A stretch of DNA of 64,000 nucleotides from contig NZ_CP141212.1 in the NCBI RefSeq assembly GCF_035610345.1, positions 1,803,976-1,867,975 of the forward strand, in the 5' to 3' direction. Source of the DNA: Sinorhizobium meliloti. GTDB taxonomy: Bacteria; Pseudomonadota; Alphaproteobacteria; Rhizobiales; Rhizobiaceae. A program made the translations under genes and the position numbers. The notes under the pieces are model-generated. The model had not been told where the DNA came from. It searched no databases and worked only from the letters and a program-made list of their open reading frames with translations. The first letter of the stretch is position 1; each line of letters opens with the position of its first letter. Positions 1 through 10,486 of the stretch are shown here, piece after piece.

Positions 1-876
1 GGCCTCCTCCCTGGCCGATTTCCCGTGATAGAGGAACGGCGAGAGCGAGAGCGCGTCGAGGCGGGCCTCGAAGGCAGCAATGCGCCCATTGTTGCCGAGA
101 GCCTTTGCCGTCAGCAGCGATTCTGTCCCATCGACTGCGATCGTACCGTCAACGCGCATCGAACTGTCCGGATCGTGGCTGAATTCCAGCGTCTTGATCT
201 CGACGGGAACAACGCGCCCCCGGACGCCGCTGACTTTCAGGCTGAAATCCGAGAGCACGACGGTCTGCGTCGCCCGCCCCGCGGTCAACCGTGACATCCG
301 GTCGCCCTGCGCGAACAGCTCCTCAAGCGCGTTACCCACATCGGCGATGCGGATGGCGGTGAGATCGATCGGCTCGCCGCGCGGCAAGAGGCCGGTGTCG
401 AGTTCGCCTCCTTCCGCTTCGAGCCTCGAGACGTCGATGCGGCCGGTCGCCAGCGCGAAGGGATCGAGGGCGATCGAGATCGCACCGAGCTTGGCGAGGT
501 GCCGGCCCGAACCGCTCTCCTTCAGAGTCACGCCGCGCGCCTTGAGCGCAATTGCGCCGCCGCCTGTCAAGCGGATGACTGTGCTTTCGACATCGGCGCG
601 GTAACCCTGGCCGAGCGCGGCGTTGAGCGCGTTGCGTGCCCGGGCATTCAATGGTCCGTCGACGACCCCGCTTTCTATGATGGCGACGAGCGAAGCAACG
701 GCGATGAAGACAAGGAGGGAACAGCACAGGAAAAGCCGTGCGCAGAAGCGCCACGCCCCGCCCGGGCGGGGCGTGTGCACAATGACCGGGTCGTGCGCCT
801 GGGCCGAGGGCAACGCGTGCAGCGCGACGATGTCCTCTCTGCGAAAGTCGACTTTTTCGCCGCGGATTTCAGTCAT
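1..876 (-). CDS. AsmA-like/DUF3971-type envelope protein, N-terminal part
   Basis: The reading frame is open from an ATG at 876 down to base 1, so only the first 292 residues are in the window. Residues 1-44 look cytoplasmic, 45-67 form one strong membrane segment, and the rest is a beta-rich periplasmic region. Its recurrent patterns (an early 'ARNALNAALGQGY' stretch, then 'GVTLKESGSG', 'DPFALATGRIDV', 'DFSLKVSG') are typical of AsmA/YhdP/DUF3971 proteins, which are very long single-anchor proteins thought to bridge the envelope and carry lipid. The family assignment rests on pattern and topology. It is divergent from the peroxiredoxin gene to its right. The full length cannot be seen. Confidence 0.75.
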   Translation of the reverse strand, partial: MTEIRGEKVDFRREDIVALHALPSAQAHDPVIVHTPRPGGAWRFCARLFLCCSLLVFIAVASLVAIIESGVVDGPLNARARNALNAALGQGYRADVESTVIRLTGGGAIALKARGVTLKESGSGRHLAKLGAISIALDPFALATGRIDVSRLEAEGGELDTGLLPRGEPIDLTAIRIADVGNALEELFAQGDRMSRLTAGRATQTVVLSDFSLKVSGVRGRVVPVEIKTLEFSHDPDSSMRVDGTIAVDGTESLLTAKALGNNGRIAAFEARLDALSLSPFLYHGKSAREEA

Positions 877-1291
877 CGGCCCGAGCGTCCGACCTGATCG
901 CCCCATTGCGTGTTTCCCATCGGGCCGCTGCCACGTGAGTGATGGCCGGGTCTTTCATTCGCCCCATTTAGATCGATACTCGTCCAACCAAATCAACATG
1001 CTTCGTCTCTCGCGGGAGCGAGAGGACGAGCCATTTCCCCTTTCGCGCAAGATCGCTTGTGGCATTGAGCCAGCACGATTTCACCTCCACTCGAATCCGA
1101 GTTAAAGGATCATACAGTAGCTACGAAGCCGTCCGGCACCTGTCAAATCTATCACAACTCTTCTGGACGGACTTCGGCGATCTCCGATATGCCTCAAGCG
1201 CACTGCATTCGATCCCGAAGACGCTGCACGATTTTGGGACATGCATTAACCGCGGAATGCCCACAAAACGTGACGTAAGAAAGGTTTGATC
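877..1291. other. Intergenic region, 415 bp
   Basis: This spacer separates the divergent AsmA-like and peroxiredoxin genes. Short frames across it have poor codon use and no recognisable domain. I see no tRNA, no strong hairpin and no repeat, so it probably holds only the two promoters. Confidence 0.5.
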
Positions 1292-1759
1292 ATGGCAGGA
1301 TTGGGACAAGGCGATATCGCCCCGGAATTCGAACTTCCTCGTGATGGCGGCGGTTCGATCTCGCTCGCTGCGCTGCGCGGAAAGCCGATCGTTCTGTTCT
1401 TCTACCCGAAGGACGATACCAAAGCCTGCACGGAGGAGGCTATCGCCTTCTCGGCTCTGCAGAGGCAATTCCAGGAAGCGGGGATTGCGCTCGTCGGCAT
1501 ATCGCCCGATTCGGCCAAGAGCCACGATCGTTTCGCCAAGAAACACGACCTTACGGTCGCCCTTGGCGCCGACGAGGACAAGGCTGTGGCAAACGCCTAC
1601 GGCGTGTGGGTCGAGAAGAGCATGTACGGCCGCAAATACATGGGCGTCGAGCGGACCACCTTCCTGATCGATCGGCGGGGCGTGATCAGCCGCGTCTGGG
1701 AAAAGGTCAAAGTCCCCGGCCACGCCGACGAGGTTCTGGCCGCCGCAAAGGCGCTTTGA
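1292..1759 (+). CDS. bcp: Peroxiredoxin, BCP/AhpC-TSA family
   Basis: A 155-residue thioredoxin-fold peroxidase that reduces hydrogen peroxide and organic peroxides in the cytoplasm. The N-terminal 'GDIAPEFELP' and 'FFYPKDDTKACTEEA' patterns are those of bacterioferritin comigratory protein, with the peroxidatic cysteine in 'KACTEEA'. The usual BCP second cysteine five residues later is absent and no other cysteine is visible, so this looks like a 1-Cys enzyme that needs an external thiol. The ATG at 1292 is chosen because an AAGAAAGG-like ribosome site precedes it; an in-frame TTG lies two codons upstream. The next gene begins 17 bp after the stop, suggesting co-transcription with the ferritin-like protein. 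Confidence 0.88.
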   Translation: MAGLGQGDIAPEFELPRDGGGSISLAALRGKPIVLFFYPKDDTKACTEEAIAFSALQRQFQEAGIALVGISPDSAKSHDRFAKKHDLTVALGADEDKAVANAYGVWVEKSMYGRKYMGVERTTFLIDRRGVISRVWEKVKVPGHADEVLAAAKAL

Positions 1760-1776
1760 GCGGATACGGCAAGACC

Positions 1777-2604
1777 ATGACGCGACTTCCGCAATTCCAC
1801 AGCCTGCGCGGCGCCGCCGTCGAAGCGATCCGTGCCGCCGATCTTGCCGTCAAGACCGAACTTGCGCAGGAGGCGGCGCGGCGCTGGCAGGCGCGAACGC
1901 TGTCCCTGCGCTCGCCTTTGGACCGCGCCGTGCCCGAACGGCCCGGCCGCCCGGAAAGACCCGTTCTGACGCCACCGACCCAGGTCAAGCGGCGCTCGCT
2001 CGGCTCGCTGAAAGGGCGCATCGCTCTGCTGCACGCCATCGCCCACATCGAACTGAACGCCGTTGATCTGGCCCTCGACATCATCGCACGCTTTGCATCC
2101 GAGCCGGTGCCGAATTCCTTCTTCGACGGTTGGATGCAGGTTGCCTTCGAAGAGGCCAAGCATTTTCGCATGGTACGGCAAAGGCTGAACGACCTCGGCG
2201 CAGATTATGGCGACCTTCCCGCCCATGACGGCCTCTGGCAGGCGGCGCACGACACGCGCAACGACCTGACCGCCCGCCTGGCCGTCGTTCCGCTGATTCT
2301 CGAAGCCCGTGGCCTTGATGTGACTCCGGCACTGCGTGCGAAGATGCGGGAGACCGGCGACGATGAGAGCGCTGCCGTCCTCGACGTCATCTACGAAGAC
2401 GAGAAGGGCCACGTCGCGGTCGGAGCGAAATGGTTCCGCTTTCTCTGCGCCCGGCAGAAGAAGGACCCCGCCGCCACCTTTCAAACGCTCGTGCGGGCGA
2501 ATTTCCGCGGGCCGCTCAAACCCCCGTTCAACGACATTGCCCGGGCGGAGGCGGGATTGACCCCCTCCTTCTACCGATCGATGACCGCCTCCACCAACAT
2601 CTGA
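1777..2604 (+). CDS. Ferritin-like domain protein, DUF455
   Basis: A 275-residue protein of the DUF455 ferritin-like family. Three helices carry the expected carboxylate/histidine pairs: 'AHIELNAVD' near residue 90, 'FEEAKHFRM' near 125 and 'YEDEKGHVAVG' near 210. These are consistent with a di-metal site, although the reaction of the family is not established. It follows the peroxiredoxin gene by 17 bp, so a role in handling oxidative stress or metal is plausible but inferred. The first 75 residues are Arg/Pro rich before the helical core. The ATG at 1777 fits the start of homology; the longer frame upstream overlaps bcp and is not coding. Confidence 0.82.
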   Translation: MTRLPQFHSLRGAAVEAIRAADLAVKTELAQEAARRWQARTLSLRSPLDRAVPERPGRPERPVLTPPTQVKRRSLGSLKGRIALLHAIAHIELNAVDLALDIIARFASEPVPNSFFDGWMQVAFEEAKHFRMVRQRLNDLGADYGDLPAHDGLWQAAHDTRNDLTARLAVVPLILEARGLDVTPALRAKMRETGDDESAAVLDVIYEDEKGHVAVGAKWFRFLCARQKKDPAATFQTLVRANFRGPLKPPFNDIARAEAGLTPSFYRSMTASTNI

Positions 2605-2649
2605 GATAGCGCCTCGCACACACGCTTTATTAACCCTAACAAAGTGTAA

Positions 2650-4053
2650 TTGCCGTCGAGCAACGCGAACTACGGCGCAGCGCGTCTACTGACGCGCAAA
2701 CTGGGGCGCATCGGCGGGGGTGATGTGGTGTCTGTTGGTTCGGTAAACGCCTTCGGCAAACGCAGGCAAAGTCACGTCCTGATCCTGGCGAGCGGCGACA
2801 GGGTCCGGCACATGACTGTCCGCCCATGGATGGCGACCCTGGCCATCTGTTTCCTGGGAATGTTCGGCACAGGATATCTTGCCGCAACCACGTATCTGGT
2901 GCTTCGCGACGATCTGATCGGCGGAACGATCGCACGGCAGGCGCGCATGCAGCATGAATACGAGGACCGGATCGCTGCACTGCGAGCGCAGGTTGACCGT
3001 GTCACGAGCCGGCAATTGCTGGATCAGCAGGTTGTCGAGCAGAAGGTCGAGAAGCTTCTGCAGCGGCAGCTGGCACTGACCTCGAGAAGCGGCCAGTTCG
3101 GCGCACTCCCGGAAAACGGTACGGCCCTTGATCATGCCGGACAGCAAAACACTTTGCCGGCGACGGAACCGCTGGCCTATGACGGGCGCGCAGAAGCTCG
3201 GAGCGGCGTCAAGGCCATCGAGACGATCATGGGCATTGCCGGCAAGGATGATGACCGGCCTCCCCGCTCCGCCGAACTCGGCTATGCACCCGTCTCCTCC
3301 GGGAATGTGGATGGCGAAAGCGCTTCCGACCGGGCCGACCGGGTGTTTTCCAATGTTACGCTTTCGCTTAAGGGCGTGGAGCGCGAGCAGATGGCGCATC
3401 TCCGGCAGATGACGGACAGCGCACTAACGACGTCCGCGACGATCAGGGCGATCGTGGAGGATACCGGTTTCACGCTTCCCGCAGCCGACGAAGCGCTCGC
3501 CACGGATACGGTCGCGGAAGCCGGTGTCGGCGGTCCCTTCGTCGAACCGCAGGACGGAGACGTATTCGATCGGTTCCTGGTCGGTCTCGACACTGCTCTC
3601 CTGGAGTTGGAGCAGACCCGTGACGCAGCAAAAAGACTTCCTCTCGCCAGCCCGGCGCCGGCAGCCGATGTCTCCAGCGGCTTCGGAAATCGCCTGGATC
3701 CGTTTCTCGGCCGGCCGGCGCTGCACGCGGGGACGGACTTTCGCGCACCGACCGGCACGCGAGTCCGCGCGACCGCCAATGGCACCGTAACGGCTGCGGG
3801 TTCTGCGGGCGGCTATGGAAACATGATCGAAATCGATCACGGCAACGGCGTCTCGACCCGCTATGCACATTTGTCGGCCATCCTGGTCGATGTCGGAGAT
3901 GTGGTGAAGGCAGACGCGGTCATTGCCAAGTCGGGAAGTACCGGACGGTCGACGGGACCGCATCTTCACTACGAGGTTCGCCTGAACGGGCACGCCGTCG
4001 ATCCGGCGCGCTTCCTGAGGGCCGGAACGGAGCTCGCCGGCTATCTCGATTGA
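2650..4053 (+). CDS. M23-family peptidoglycan peptidase (LytM-type) with membrane anchor and coiled coil
   Basis: A cell-wall peptidase or peptidase-like activator. One membrane segment ('TLAICFLGMFGTGYLAATTYL') sits about 60-80 residues in, followed by a coiled coil ('YEDRIAALRAQVDRVTSRQLLDQQ'), a low-complexity linker, and a C-terminal M23 domain. The catalytic pattern is present: 'HAGTDF' supplies His and Asp, and 'STGPHLHYEVR' gives the HxH pair, so it may be active. The start is uncertain. The outermost start is a TTG at 2650 without a clear ribosome site; GTG codons at 2722-2730 preceded by GGGGG are a good alternative. The gene stands alone, preceded by an AT-rich TTATTAACCCTAAC stretch. 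Confidence 0.85.
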   Translation: MPSSNANYGAARLLTRKLGRIGGGDVVSVGSVNAFGKRRQSHVLILASGDRVRHMTVRPWMATLAICFLGMFGTGYLAATTYLVLRDDLIGGTIARQARMQHEYEDRIAALRAQVDRVTSRQLLDQQVVEQKVEKLLQRQLALTSRSGQFGALPENGTALDHAGQQNTLPATEPLAYDGRAEARSGVKAIETIMGIAGKDDDRPPRSAELGYAPVSSGNVDGESASDRADRVFSNVTLSLKGVEREQMAHLRQMTDSALTTSATIRAIVEDTGFTLPAADEALATDTVAEAGVGGPFVEPQDGDVFDRFLVGLDTALLELEQTRDAAKRLPLASPAPAADVSSGFGNRLDPFLGRPALHAGTDFRAPTGTRVRATANGTVTAAGSAGGYGNMIEIDHGNGVSTRYAHLSAILVDVGDVVKADAVIAKSGSTGRSTGPHLHYEVRLNGHAVDPARFLRAGTELAGYLD

Positions 4054-4252
4054 CAATGGGCGTGCGGGCCGCTACCTCTCCCGCGCCTGACGCGAAAAGC
4101 ATGAGAATCGGGCGGATTCAACTTCCAGTGTTTCAACGTGCTGGATTTCTTGACTTTCGGCGCCTTTGGTCGTATGAGCGCCGCCACATGCTGCTGCATT
4201 TTCCAACGATCGATCAGAGTTCATCAGAACCGGAACGGAAACAGTTTCCCCT

Positions 4253-5752
<1,500 letters not shown>

Positions 5753-5762
5753 TTCTCCGCTG

Positions 5763-6170
5763 ATGGCACTGCCCGGTATCGATTTCCCCGGTCTCGGCTG
5801 CGGTCTGGCAATTCTGCGGGATGGAAAGATCCTCCTTTGCCGACGCCTGAAGGCGCCGGAAGCCGGTCACTGGAGCATCGTCGGCGGTAAAGTCGATCAT
5901 ATGGAGCTCGCGCAGGATGCGGCCCGACGCGAGGCGGAGGAGGAAAGTGGCCTTTCCATCCATTCGACCCGCTTTCTATGCATCAGCGAACAGATGATCG
6001 AAGCCGATCGGCAACATTGGATCTCGCTGATCTATGTGACGGAAAATTTTTCCGGCGAGCCGCGTCTCACCGAGCCGGACAAGCTCTCCGAAATCCGCTG
6101 GTTCGACCTGACCGCCCTGCCCCAGCCTCTATCCCGTTTTGCGGCAGATGCGGTGCGGGCGCTCGCCTGA
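5763..6170 (+). CDS. NUDIX hydrolase
   Basis: A 135-residue NUDIX enzyme that hydrolyses a nucleoside diphosphate linked to another group. The full NUDIX signature G-x5-E-x7-RE-x2-EE-x-G lies at residues 42-63 ('GKVDHMELAQD...REAEEESGL'). The size and the 'RRLKAPEAGHWSIVGG' approach resemble MutT-like enzymes or the ADP-ribose group; the substrate cannot be told. It starts 10 bp after the helicase stop and is probably co-transcribed. It converges on the TfoX-like gene. Confidence 0.88.
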   Translation: MALPGIDFPGLGCGLAILRDGKILLCRRLKAPEAGHWSIVGGKVDHMELAQDAARREAEEESGLSIHSTRFLCISEQMIEADRQHWISLIYVTENFSGEPRLTEPDKLSEIRWFDLTALPQPLSRFAADAVRALA

Positions 6171-6185
6171 ACCCCGCCACTCACT

Positions 6186-6503
6186 CTACTTTTTCGCCCT
6201 GAGCGCGGCCGCATAGGCAAGTCCAACCCAGCGCGCCATTTCATCCGGGTCGTCCCAAGCCGGCTCGGGGATGCTCCAATAGGGCATTTTCACCGGCTTG
6301 CCCTTGCCTTCATAGGTCCACTGCCGCGCGCCTGCTTCCTCGAGCGCCGGCGCCGATTCGGCATCGCCCTTCAAAAGAATTTCGCCGTTCACTTCCAACG
6401 CAAGAATGATGCCGTCGAAATAGATGCCCTTGCCGCCGAACATGCGGCGAATCTTGACCGGGCCGAGTGTTTCGAAAATCTCCTCGATCGCCGCATTGTC
6501 CAT
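6186..6503 (-). CDS. TfoX N-terminal domain protein
   Basis: A 105-residue protein made of the TfoX N-terminal domain alone, recognised by 'GPVKIRRMFGGKGIYFDG' (residues 12-29) and 'LALEVNGEILLKGD'. In Haemophilus and Vibrio the two-domain TfoX/Sxy regulates competence. Single-domain rhizobial versions have no proven role, so a competence function should not be assumed. The stop codon of this gene faces the NUDIX stop 15 bp away, and its start lies just upstream of the end of the molybdopterin gene on the same strand. Confidence 0.8.
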   Translation of the reverse strand: MDNAAIEEIFETLGPVKIRRMFGGKGIYFDGIILALEVNGEILLKGDAESAPALEEAGARQWTYEGKGKPVKMPYWSIPEPAWDDPDEMARWVGLAYAAALRAKK

Positions 6504-6506
6504 CGC

Positions 6507-8123
6507 TCAATCCCTCAATAGCCCGCCGGCAGCCACGATCGCCTCCGGCGTGTCGAGATCAAGACGCGCCGCAGCACCGAGTTCGACGTCGATCACCGGC
6601 AAGCCGCAGCGCTCGACGATGTGCCTCGCCCCGACATCGCCGACGAGCTGACGGACGGCATGGAAGGTCTCCTTCGGCAGAATGACCGGGTTGCCGCGCT
6701 GCCCGTCGGCGACGGCACGCACCACGGCACGACCGGATTCGGCTTCAAAGGCAGCGATCAACTTCGCCAGGTGTGCCGAAGTGATGCCCGGCATGTCGGC
6801 AAGCATGACGAGCATCCCGCCGGCGTCGGCATCGAGGGCGGAGAGACCCGCAATCAGCGAAGCCGCCATCCCGCTCCGGTAATCGGGGTTCGAGACGAAT
6901 GTGGCCTGCAGCCCCGCGAGTGCCGCCCGGATCTCCGCCTCCCGATGCCCTGTTACCACGATCACTCTGCCCGGAGCCGCGGCGATGGCGGTTTCCACCG
7001 ACCGGCGCACGAGCGGCATGCCCTCGAACTCCGCAAGCAGCTTGTGGCGGCCATCCGGCCCCATCCGGCTCGCCTGGCCCGCTGCGAGCACCACGATCCC
7101 GACGGGACCCTGCGGCTTGCCGCCGGTGCCTTCCCGGGGCTGCGGACGCGTCGGGATTTCCTTGAGCAACCCGCCGACGCCGAGCCCGGTAATGTCGGCA
7201 TTGCTCGGCCACTCGCCCGCGATCAATCGGTCGAGAATCCAGTCGAAGCCGTTTTCTCGCGGGCTTCGTGCACATCCGGGAGCACCCAGGACCGGAATAT
7301 CCCCTAGCCGCCCGAGCACGAGCAGATTGCCCGGATCGACCGGCATTCCGACGTGTTCTACGACGCCGCCCGCGCGCCGGATGGCGGCAGGGATCACATC
7401 GTCCGGATCAGCCACGGCCGAAGCGCCGAAGACGATGATCAGGTCGTGCGAAGCGGCAGCGTCCGAGATCGCGGCGGCGACCGCTTCGGTGGTATGAGCC
7501 ACGCGTTGCTCGCTATCGAGGCGGCTGCCGGATTGCAGGAGCCTTGCGGTGAGAACGGCGCGCGTCTTGTCCATCACCTGGCCCTTCAACGAAGGCAGCT
7601 CGGTCGCCACCAGGGCCGCGCGCCGCGGCGTGAACGGCTTGACTTCGAAGGCCAGATCCGCCCGAAGCAGTGCCTGCGCTCGCTCCACGAGCGCTTGCTG
7701 CACGGCCAGCGGGATGATCTTGATCGTAGCCACCATGTCGCCCGCGTCGACGGCAACATGATCGGCAAGGCAGGCGAGCGTGATCGCCGGATCTATACGG
7801 TTCAGCTGATCGACGACGGCGCGATTGGCAACGAAAAGACCGGCAACGGTAGCATAGACGTTGACCCGGCCCGTGGCAGCCCGCGAGAATCGCAGATGAT
7901 CCGGGGCGATTGCCGCAGCTATGCGCGCCGCGGCTTCGTCCTCCGCCAGGTCGTCCGGCTCGAGCCTCGCGACAATGACCTCCGTAAGATCCGCTTCGGC
8001 AAGTGCCGCGACATCGTCGGCGCTCAGGCGATGCCCCTTCGCCAGTTTCATGGTGCCGATCTTTACCGAATGGCCCAGGAGAGCGCCTTCGGCATCGGCG
8101 AGCCGCACCGGTCCGAACCTCAC
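6507..8123 (-). CDS. Molybdopterin-binding domain / molybdenum cofactor cytidylyltransferase fusion
   Basis: A 538-residue two-domain protein. The first 330 residues contain a MoeA/CinA-like molybdopterin-binding domain ('DLIIVFGASAVADPDDVIPAAI' region, then 'LGAPGCARSPRENGFD'). The C-terminal 190 residues are a MobA/MocA-like nucleotidyltransferase with the 'VLAAGQASRMG' nucleotide loop and 'LLAEFEGMPLVRR'. MocA-type enzymes attach CMP to molybdopterin for xanthine-dehydrogenase-family hydroxylases, which fits the neighbouring XdhC genes. The GTG start at 8123 overlaps the upstream XdhC gene by four bases (GTGA), so translation is coupled. The longer frame above it lies inside XdhC and was rejected. 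Confidence 0.87.
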   Translation of the reverse strand: MRFGPVRLADAEGALLGHSVKIGTMKLAKGHRLSADDVAALAEADLTEVIVARLEPDDLAEDEAAARIAAAIAPDHLRFSRAATGRVNVYATVAGLFVANRAVVDQLNRIDPAITLACLADHVAVDAGDMVATIKIIPLAVQQALVERAQALLRADLAFEVKPFTPRRAALVATELPSLKGQVMDKTRAVLTARLLQSGSRLDSEQRVAHTTEAVAAAISDAAASHDLIIVFGASAVADPDDVIPAAIRRAGGVVEHVGMPVDPGNLLVLGRLGDIPVLGAPGCARSPRENGFDWILDRLIAGEWPSNADITGLGVGGLLKEIPTRPQPREGTGGKPQGPVGIVVLAAGQASRMGPDGRHKLLAEFEGMPLVRRSVETAIAAAPGRVIVVTGHREAEIRAALAGLQATFVSNPDYRSGMAASLIAGLSALDADAGGMLVMLADMPGITSAHLAKLIAAFEAESGRAVVRAVADGQRGNPVILPKETFHAVRQLVGDVGARHIVERCGLPVIDVELGAAARLDLDTPEAIVAAGGLLRD

Positions 8124-8827
8124 TTGGCCCCCTCCACCGGCAGGTTCACGTCGCGACGCCGCAGCGCCCCGATGATCTCCGCCAGCACGGCAACCGCAAT
8201 CTCGGCCGGGCTCGCGGCACCTATATCGAGGCCGATCGGGGCCTTGATACGTGCGATCGCCTCCCCCTGCACCCCTTGCGCCTGCAGGCGTTCGGTCCGA
8301 GCCGCATGGGTTTTGCGGCTGCCAAGCGCGCCGACATAGAAGCATCCCGCTTCCAGCGCCGCCCTGATCGGATAGTCATCGATCTTCGGATCATGCGTGA
8401 GAGCGGCGAGTGCAGTATAGCGGTCGAGCGGTCGAGCGGGCAGAACGTCTTCGGGCCAGTCTGCAAGAAGCTCGACGCCATGGAAACGCTCGGCCGTTGC
8501 AAAGGCGGTACGCGGATCGATGACTGCCATGTCGAACCCTGCGACCGGCGCCAGACGCGCCAATGCCTGCGAAATGTGAACCGCGCCGATCGCGACGATA
8601 CGTGGGGGCGGCAGATAAACGTTGATGAAAAACGCCCTTTCCTCGACCTTTAGAAGGCGGGGCCGGCCCGAGTGCAGCGCTTCGGAGACGGACGCAACCC
8701 ATTCGGGCGGAATGCGATCGCCTTCGACAAAAGCCTGACTGCTGCCGTCCGAAAGATCGACGACGACGACGGCGGCGCGCCGCGACGCACGGGCGAGATT
8801 AAGTGTCTGCAGTGTGCTCAGTTCCAT
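8120..8827 (-). CDS. XdhC/CoxF-family maturation factor, Rossmann-domain half
   Basis: A 235-residue protein matching the C-terminal Rossmann domain of XdhC. The nucleotide-binding turn appears as 'RIVAIGAVHISQAL', and the hallmark 'YVGALGSRKTHAARTERL' follows near residue 165. 'IGLDIGAASPAEIAVAVLAEI' near the end is also typical. XdhC proteins bind molybdenum cofactor and help sulfurate and insert it into xanthine dehydrogenase-like enzymes. The N-terminal XdhC domain is encoded separately just upstream, with 3 bp between stop and start, so the two act as a split XdhC. The four-base overlap with the next gene places it in one operon. Confidence 0.88.
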   Translation of the reverse strand: MELSTLQTLNLARASRRAAVVVVDLSDGSSQAFVEGDRIPPEWVASVSEALHSGRPRLLKVEERAFFINVYLPPPRIVAIGAVHISQALARLAPVAGFDMAVIDPRTAFATAERFHGVELLADWPEDVLPARPLDRYTALAALTHDPKIDDYPIRAALEAGCFYVGALGSRKTHAARTERLQAQGVQGEAIARIKAPIGLDIGAASPAEIAVAVLAEIIGALRRRDVNLPVEGAK

Positions 8828-8830
8828 CGT

Positions 8831-9163
8831 TCAGCCATCAATTCGTTCGACATAGACGCGGATCCGGCCACCGCAGGAAAGGCCGACGCGCCAAGCCGTC
8901 TCATCGGCCACTCCGAATTCGAGAACCCGCGGCGTACCGGACGCAATCACCTCGGCCGCCTCCGCAATAACCGCGCCCTCGACGCAGCCGCCGGAAACGG
9001 AACCCTGAAAATTGCCTTCGCCGTCGATCACCAGATGGCTGCCGACGGGACGGGGCGCGGAACCCCAGGTTTCGATCACGGTCGCGAGAGCCACGGAGCG
9101 ACCTTGGCCGTGCCAGGTCTCGGCCACCTCCAGAGGATCGAGGATGTTCGGCTCGTTCTGCAT
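8831..9163 (-). CDS. XdhC/CoxI-family maturation factor, N-terminal half
   Basis: A 110-residue stand-alone XdhC_CoxI domain. It has the family marks 'VALATVIETWGSAPRPVGS' (residues 24-42), 'GSVSGGCVEGAV' (54-65) and 'GLSCGGRIRVYVE' near the end. The two cysteine-containing loops are the parts expected to contact the molybdenum cofactor. The Rossmann half is the next gene 3 bp downstream. It lies 55 bp after the CoxE-like gene on the same strand, so it probably belongs to the same transcript. Confidence 0.88.
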   Translation of the reverse strand: MQNEPNILDPLEVAETWHGQGRSVALATVIETWGSAPRPVGSHLVIDGEGNFQGSVSGGCVEGAVIAEAAEVIASGTPRVLEFGVADETAWRVGLSCGGRIRVYVERIDG

Positions 9164-9218
9164 GCTGCAACTCCGAAAATTGCACTCAGGCGATGATCCT
9201 GCATCGGATCAAATCACA

Positions 9219-10481
9219 TCACTGTGACGCATTCGCCGGCGCGCGGTCAACGGCCGGCCGTCCATGGTTCAGGAAGCGCCGCGGATCGGCATCGCGCGCT
9301 CCGCGCCCGGACAGCGATTTCACCAGATTGGCGACGGATTCGAGGTTGTGGATCGGGCGGAACTCGTCGACATGCGGAAGCATGGCCCTGACGCCTCGGG
9401 CGCGCGCCTCGAAACCGTCGAAACGCAGCAACGGATTGAGCCAGACGAGACGGCGGCAGGAGCGATGCAGGCGATCGATCTCGGTCTCCAGTTCGGCCGT
9501 ATCGTCGCGCTCGAGCCCGTCGGTCATCAAGAGGACAACGGCCCCCTGCCCGAGCACCCGGCGCGACCAACGGCGGTTGAATTCGTGAAGCGTCTCTCCG
9601 ATACGCGTGCCGCCCGACCAGTCCTTGACCGCCGCGATGCAGTCGTCCAGCGCCTCGTCGGGGTCGCGGTTGCGCATCTGCCTCGTGACATTCGTCAACC
9701 GCGTCCCGAAAAGGAAAGTATGGACGCGATGGCGCTGTTCGGTCAGGGCGTGCAGAAAATGCAGGAATATCCGGGTATACTTGCTCATCGATCCGGAAAT
9801 GTCCGCAAGCACGACCAATGGCGGATGGACGAGCCGGGGCTCGCGAAAGCGCGGCAGGATGAAGTCCCCGCCGAACCGCATGGCATCTCGCATGGTGGAG
9901 CGCGGATCGATCCGCACCGGGCGGTGGGACCGTCGATAGCGGCGCGTACGTACCCGGTCGAGCGGCAGCAGGATTGCGGACAATGCCTTTCTTGCCTCCG
10001 CGATCTCGGCGGCCGTCATCTGGCCGAAATCCGCCTTGCGGAAGAGTTCGCGGCCCGAGACCGTGTAGCGTGCGTCGACCTCCACCTCCGGCGCTTCGCT
10101 TGGCTGCTGCGCGCCGTCCCGGCCGGCAAGAAGCGCATCACGGACGCGTTCTTCGCCGGCGCGCCGACGCCGATCCTCCCCGGAACGGGGCATGGCAATG
10201 GGGGACATGAGCGCGATCATCTTGTTCACCAGATCCGGCGAGCGCCAGAACAGCCGGAAAGCCTCGTCGAATACGGCCTGATCTTCATGCCGCTTGACGA
10301 AGGTGCATTGGAGCGCTGCATAGAATTCGCCGCGGGAGCCGATGCCGATCAGCTTCACGGCACCGATCGCATCGGCGATGGCGGCCGGACCGATCCGCAG
10401 TCCCGCCCGCCTGAGGGCACGGGCGAAGAAGACGATATTATCGGCGAGCCTTCCATCATTCGCATGGGCTCCGGCGGTCAT
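9219..10481 (-). CDS. CoxE-like VWA-domain protein
   Basis: A 420-residue protein with an N-terminal helical region and a C-terminal von Willebrand factor A domain. The MIDAS metal motif is intact ('LADISGSMSKY'), and the domain also has 'WSGGTRIGETLHEF' and 'VVLLMTDGLERDD'. In carbon monoxide dehydrogenase clusters CoxE works with the MoxR-type ATPase CoxD to assemble the active site. Here the MoxR gene ends 5 bp upstream, so the pair is conserved. The ATG at 10481 is taken because the longer frame overlaps MoxR. No molybdenum hydroxylase structural gene is in the window. Confidence 0.88.
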   Translation of the reverse strand: MTAGAHANDGRLADNIVFFARALRRAGLRIGPAAIADAIGAVKLIGIGSRGEFYAALQCTFVKRHEDQAVFDEAFRLFWRSPDLVNKMIALMSPIAMPRSGEDRRRRAGEERVRDALLAGRDGAQQPSEAPEVEVDARYTVSGRELFRKADFGQMTAAEIAEARKALSAILLPLDRVRTRRYRRSHRPVRIDPRSTMRDAMRFGGDFILPRFREPRLVHPPLVVLADISGSMSKYTRIFLHFLHALTEQRHRVHTFLFGTRLTNVTRQMRNRDPDEALDDCIAAVKDWSGGTRIGETLHEFNRRWSRRVLGQGAVVLLMTDGLERDDTAELETEIDRLHRSCRRLVWLNPLLRFDGFEARARGVRAMLPHVDEFRPIHNLESVANLVKSLSGRGARDADPRRFLNHGRPAVDRAPANASQ

Positions 10482-10486
10482 CCTGC

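Noticed and set aside
2620..2650. A possible CtrA site (TTATTAACCCTAAC) before the M23 peptidase gene
   Set aside because: Only one half-site resembles the TTAA-N7-TTAA consensus, so it is too weak to call.
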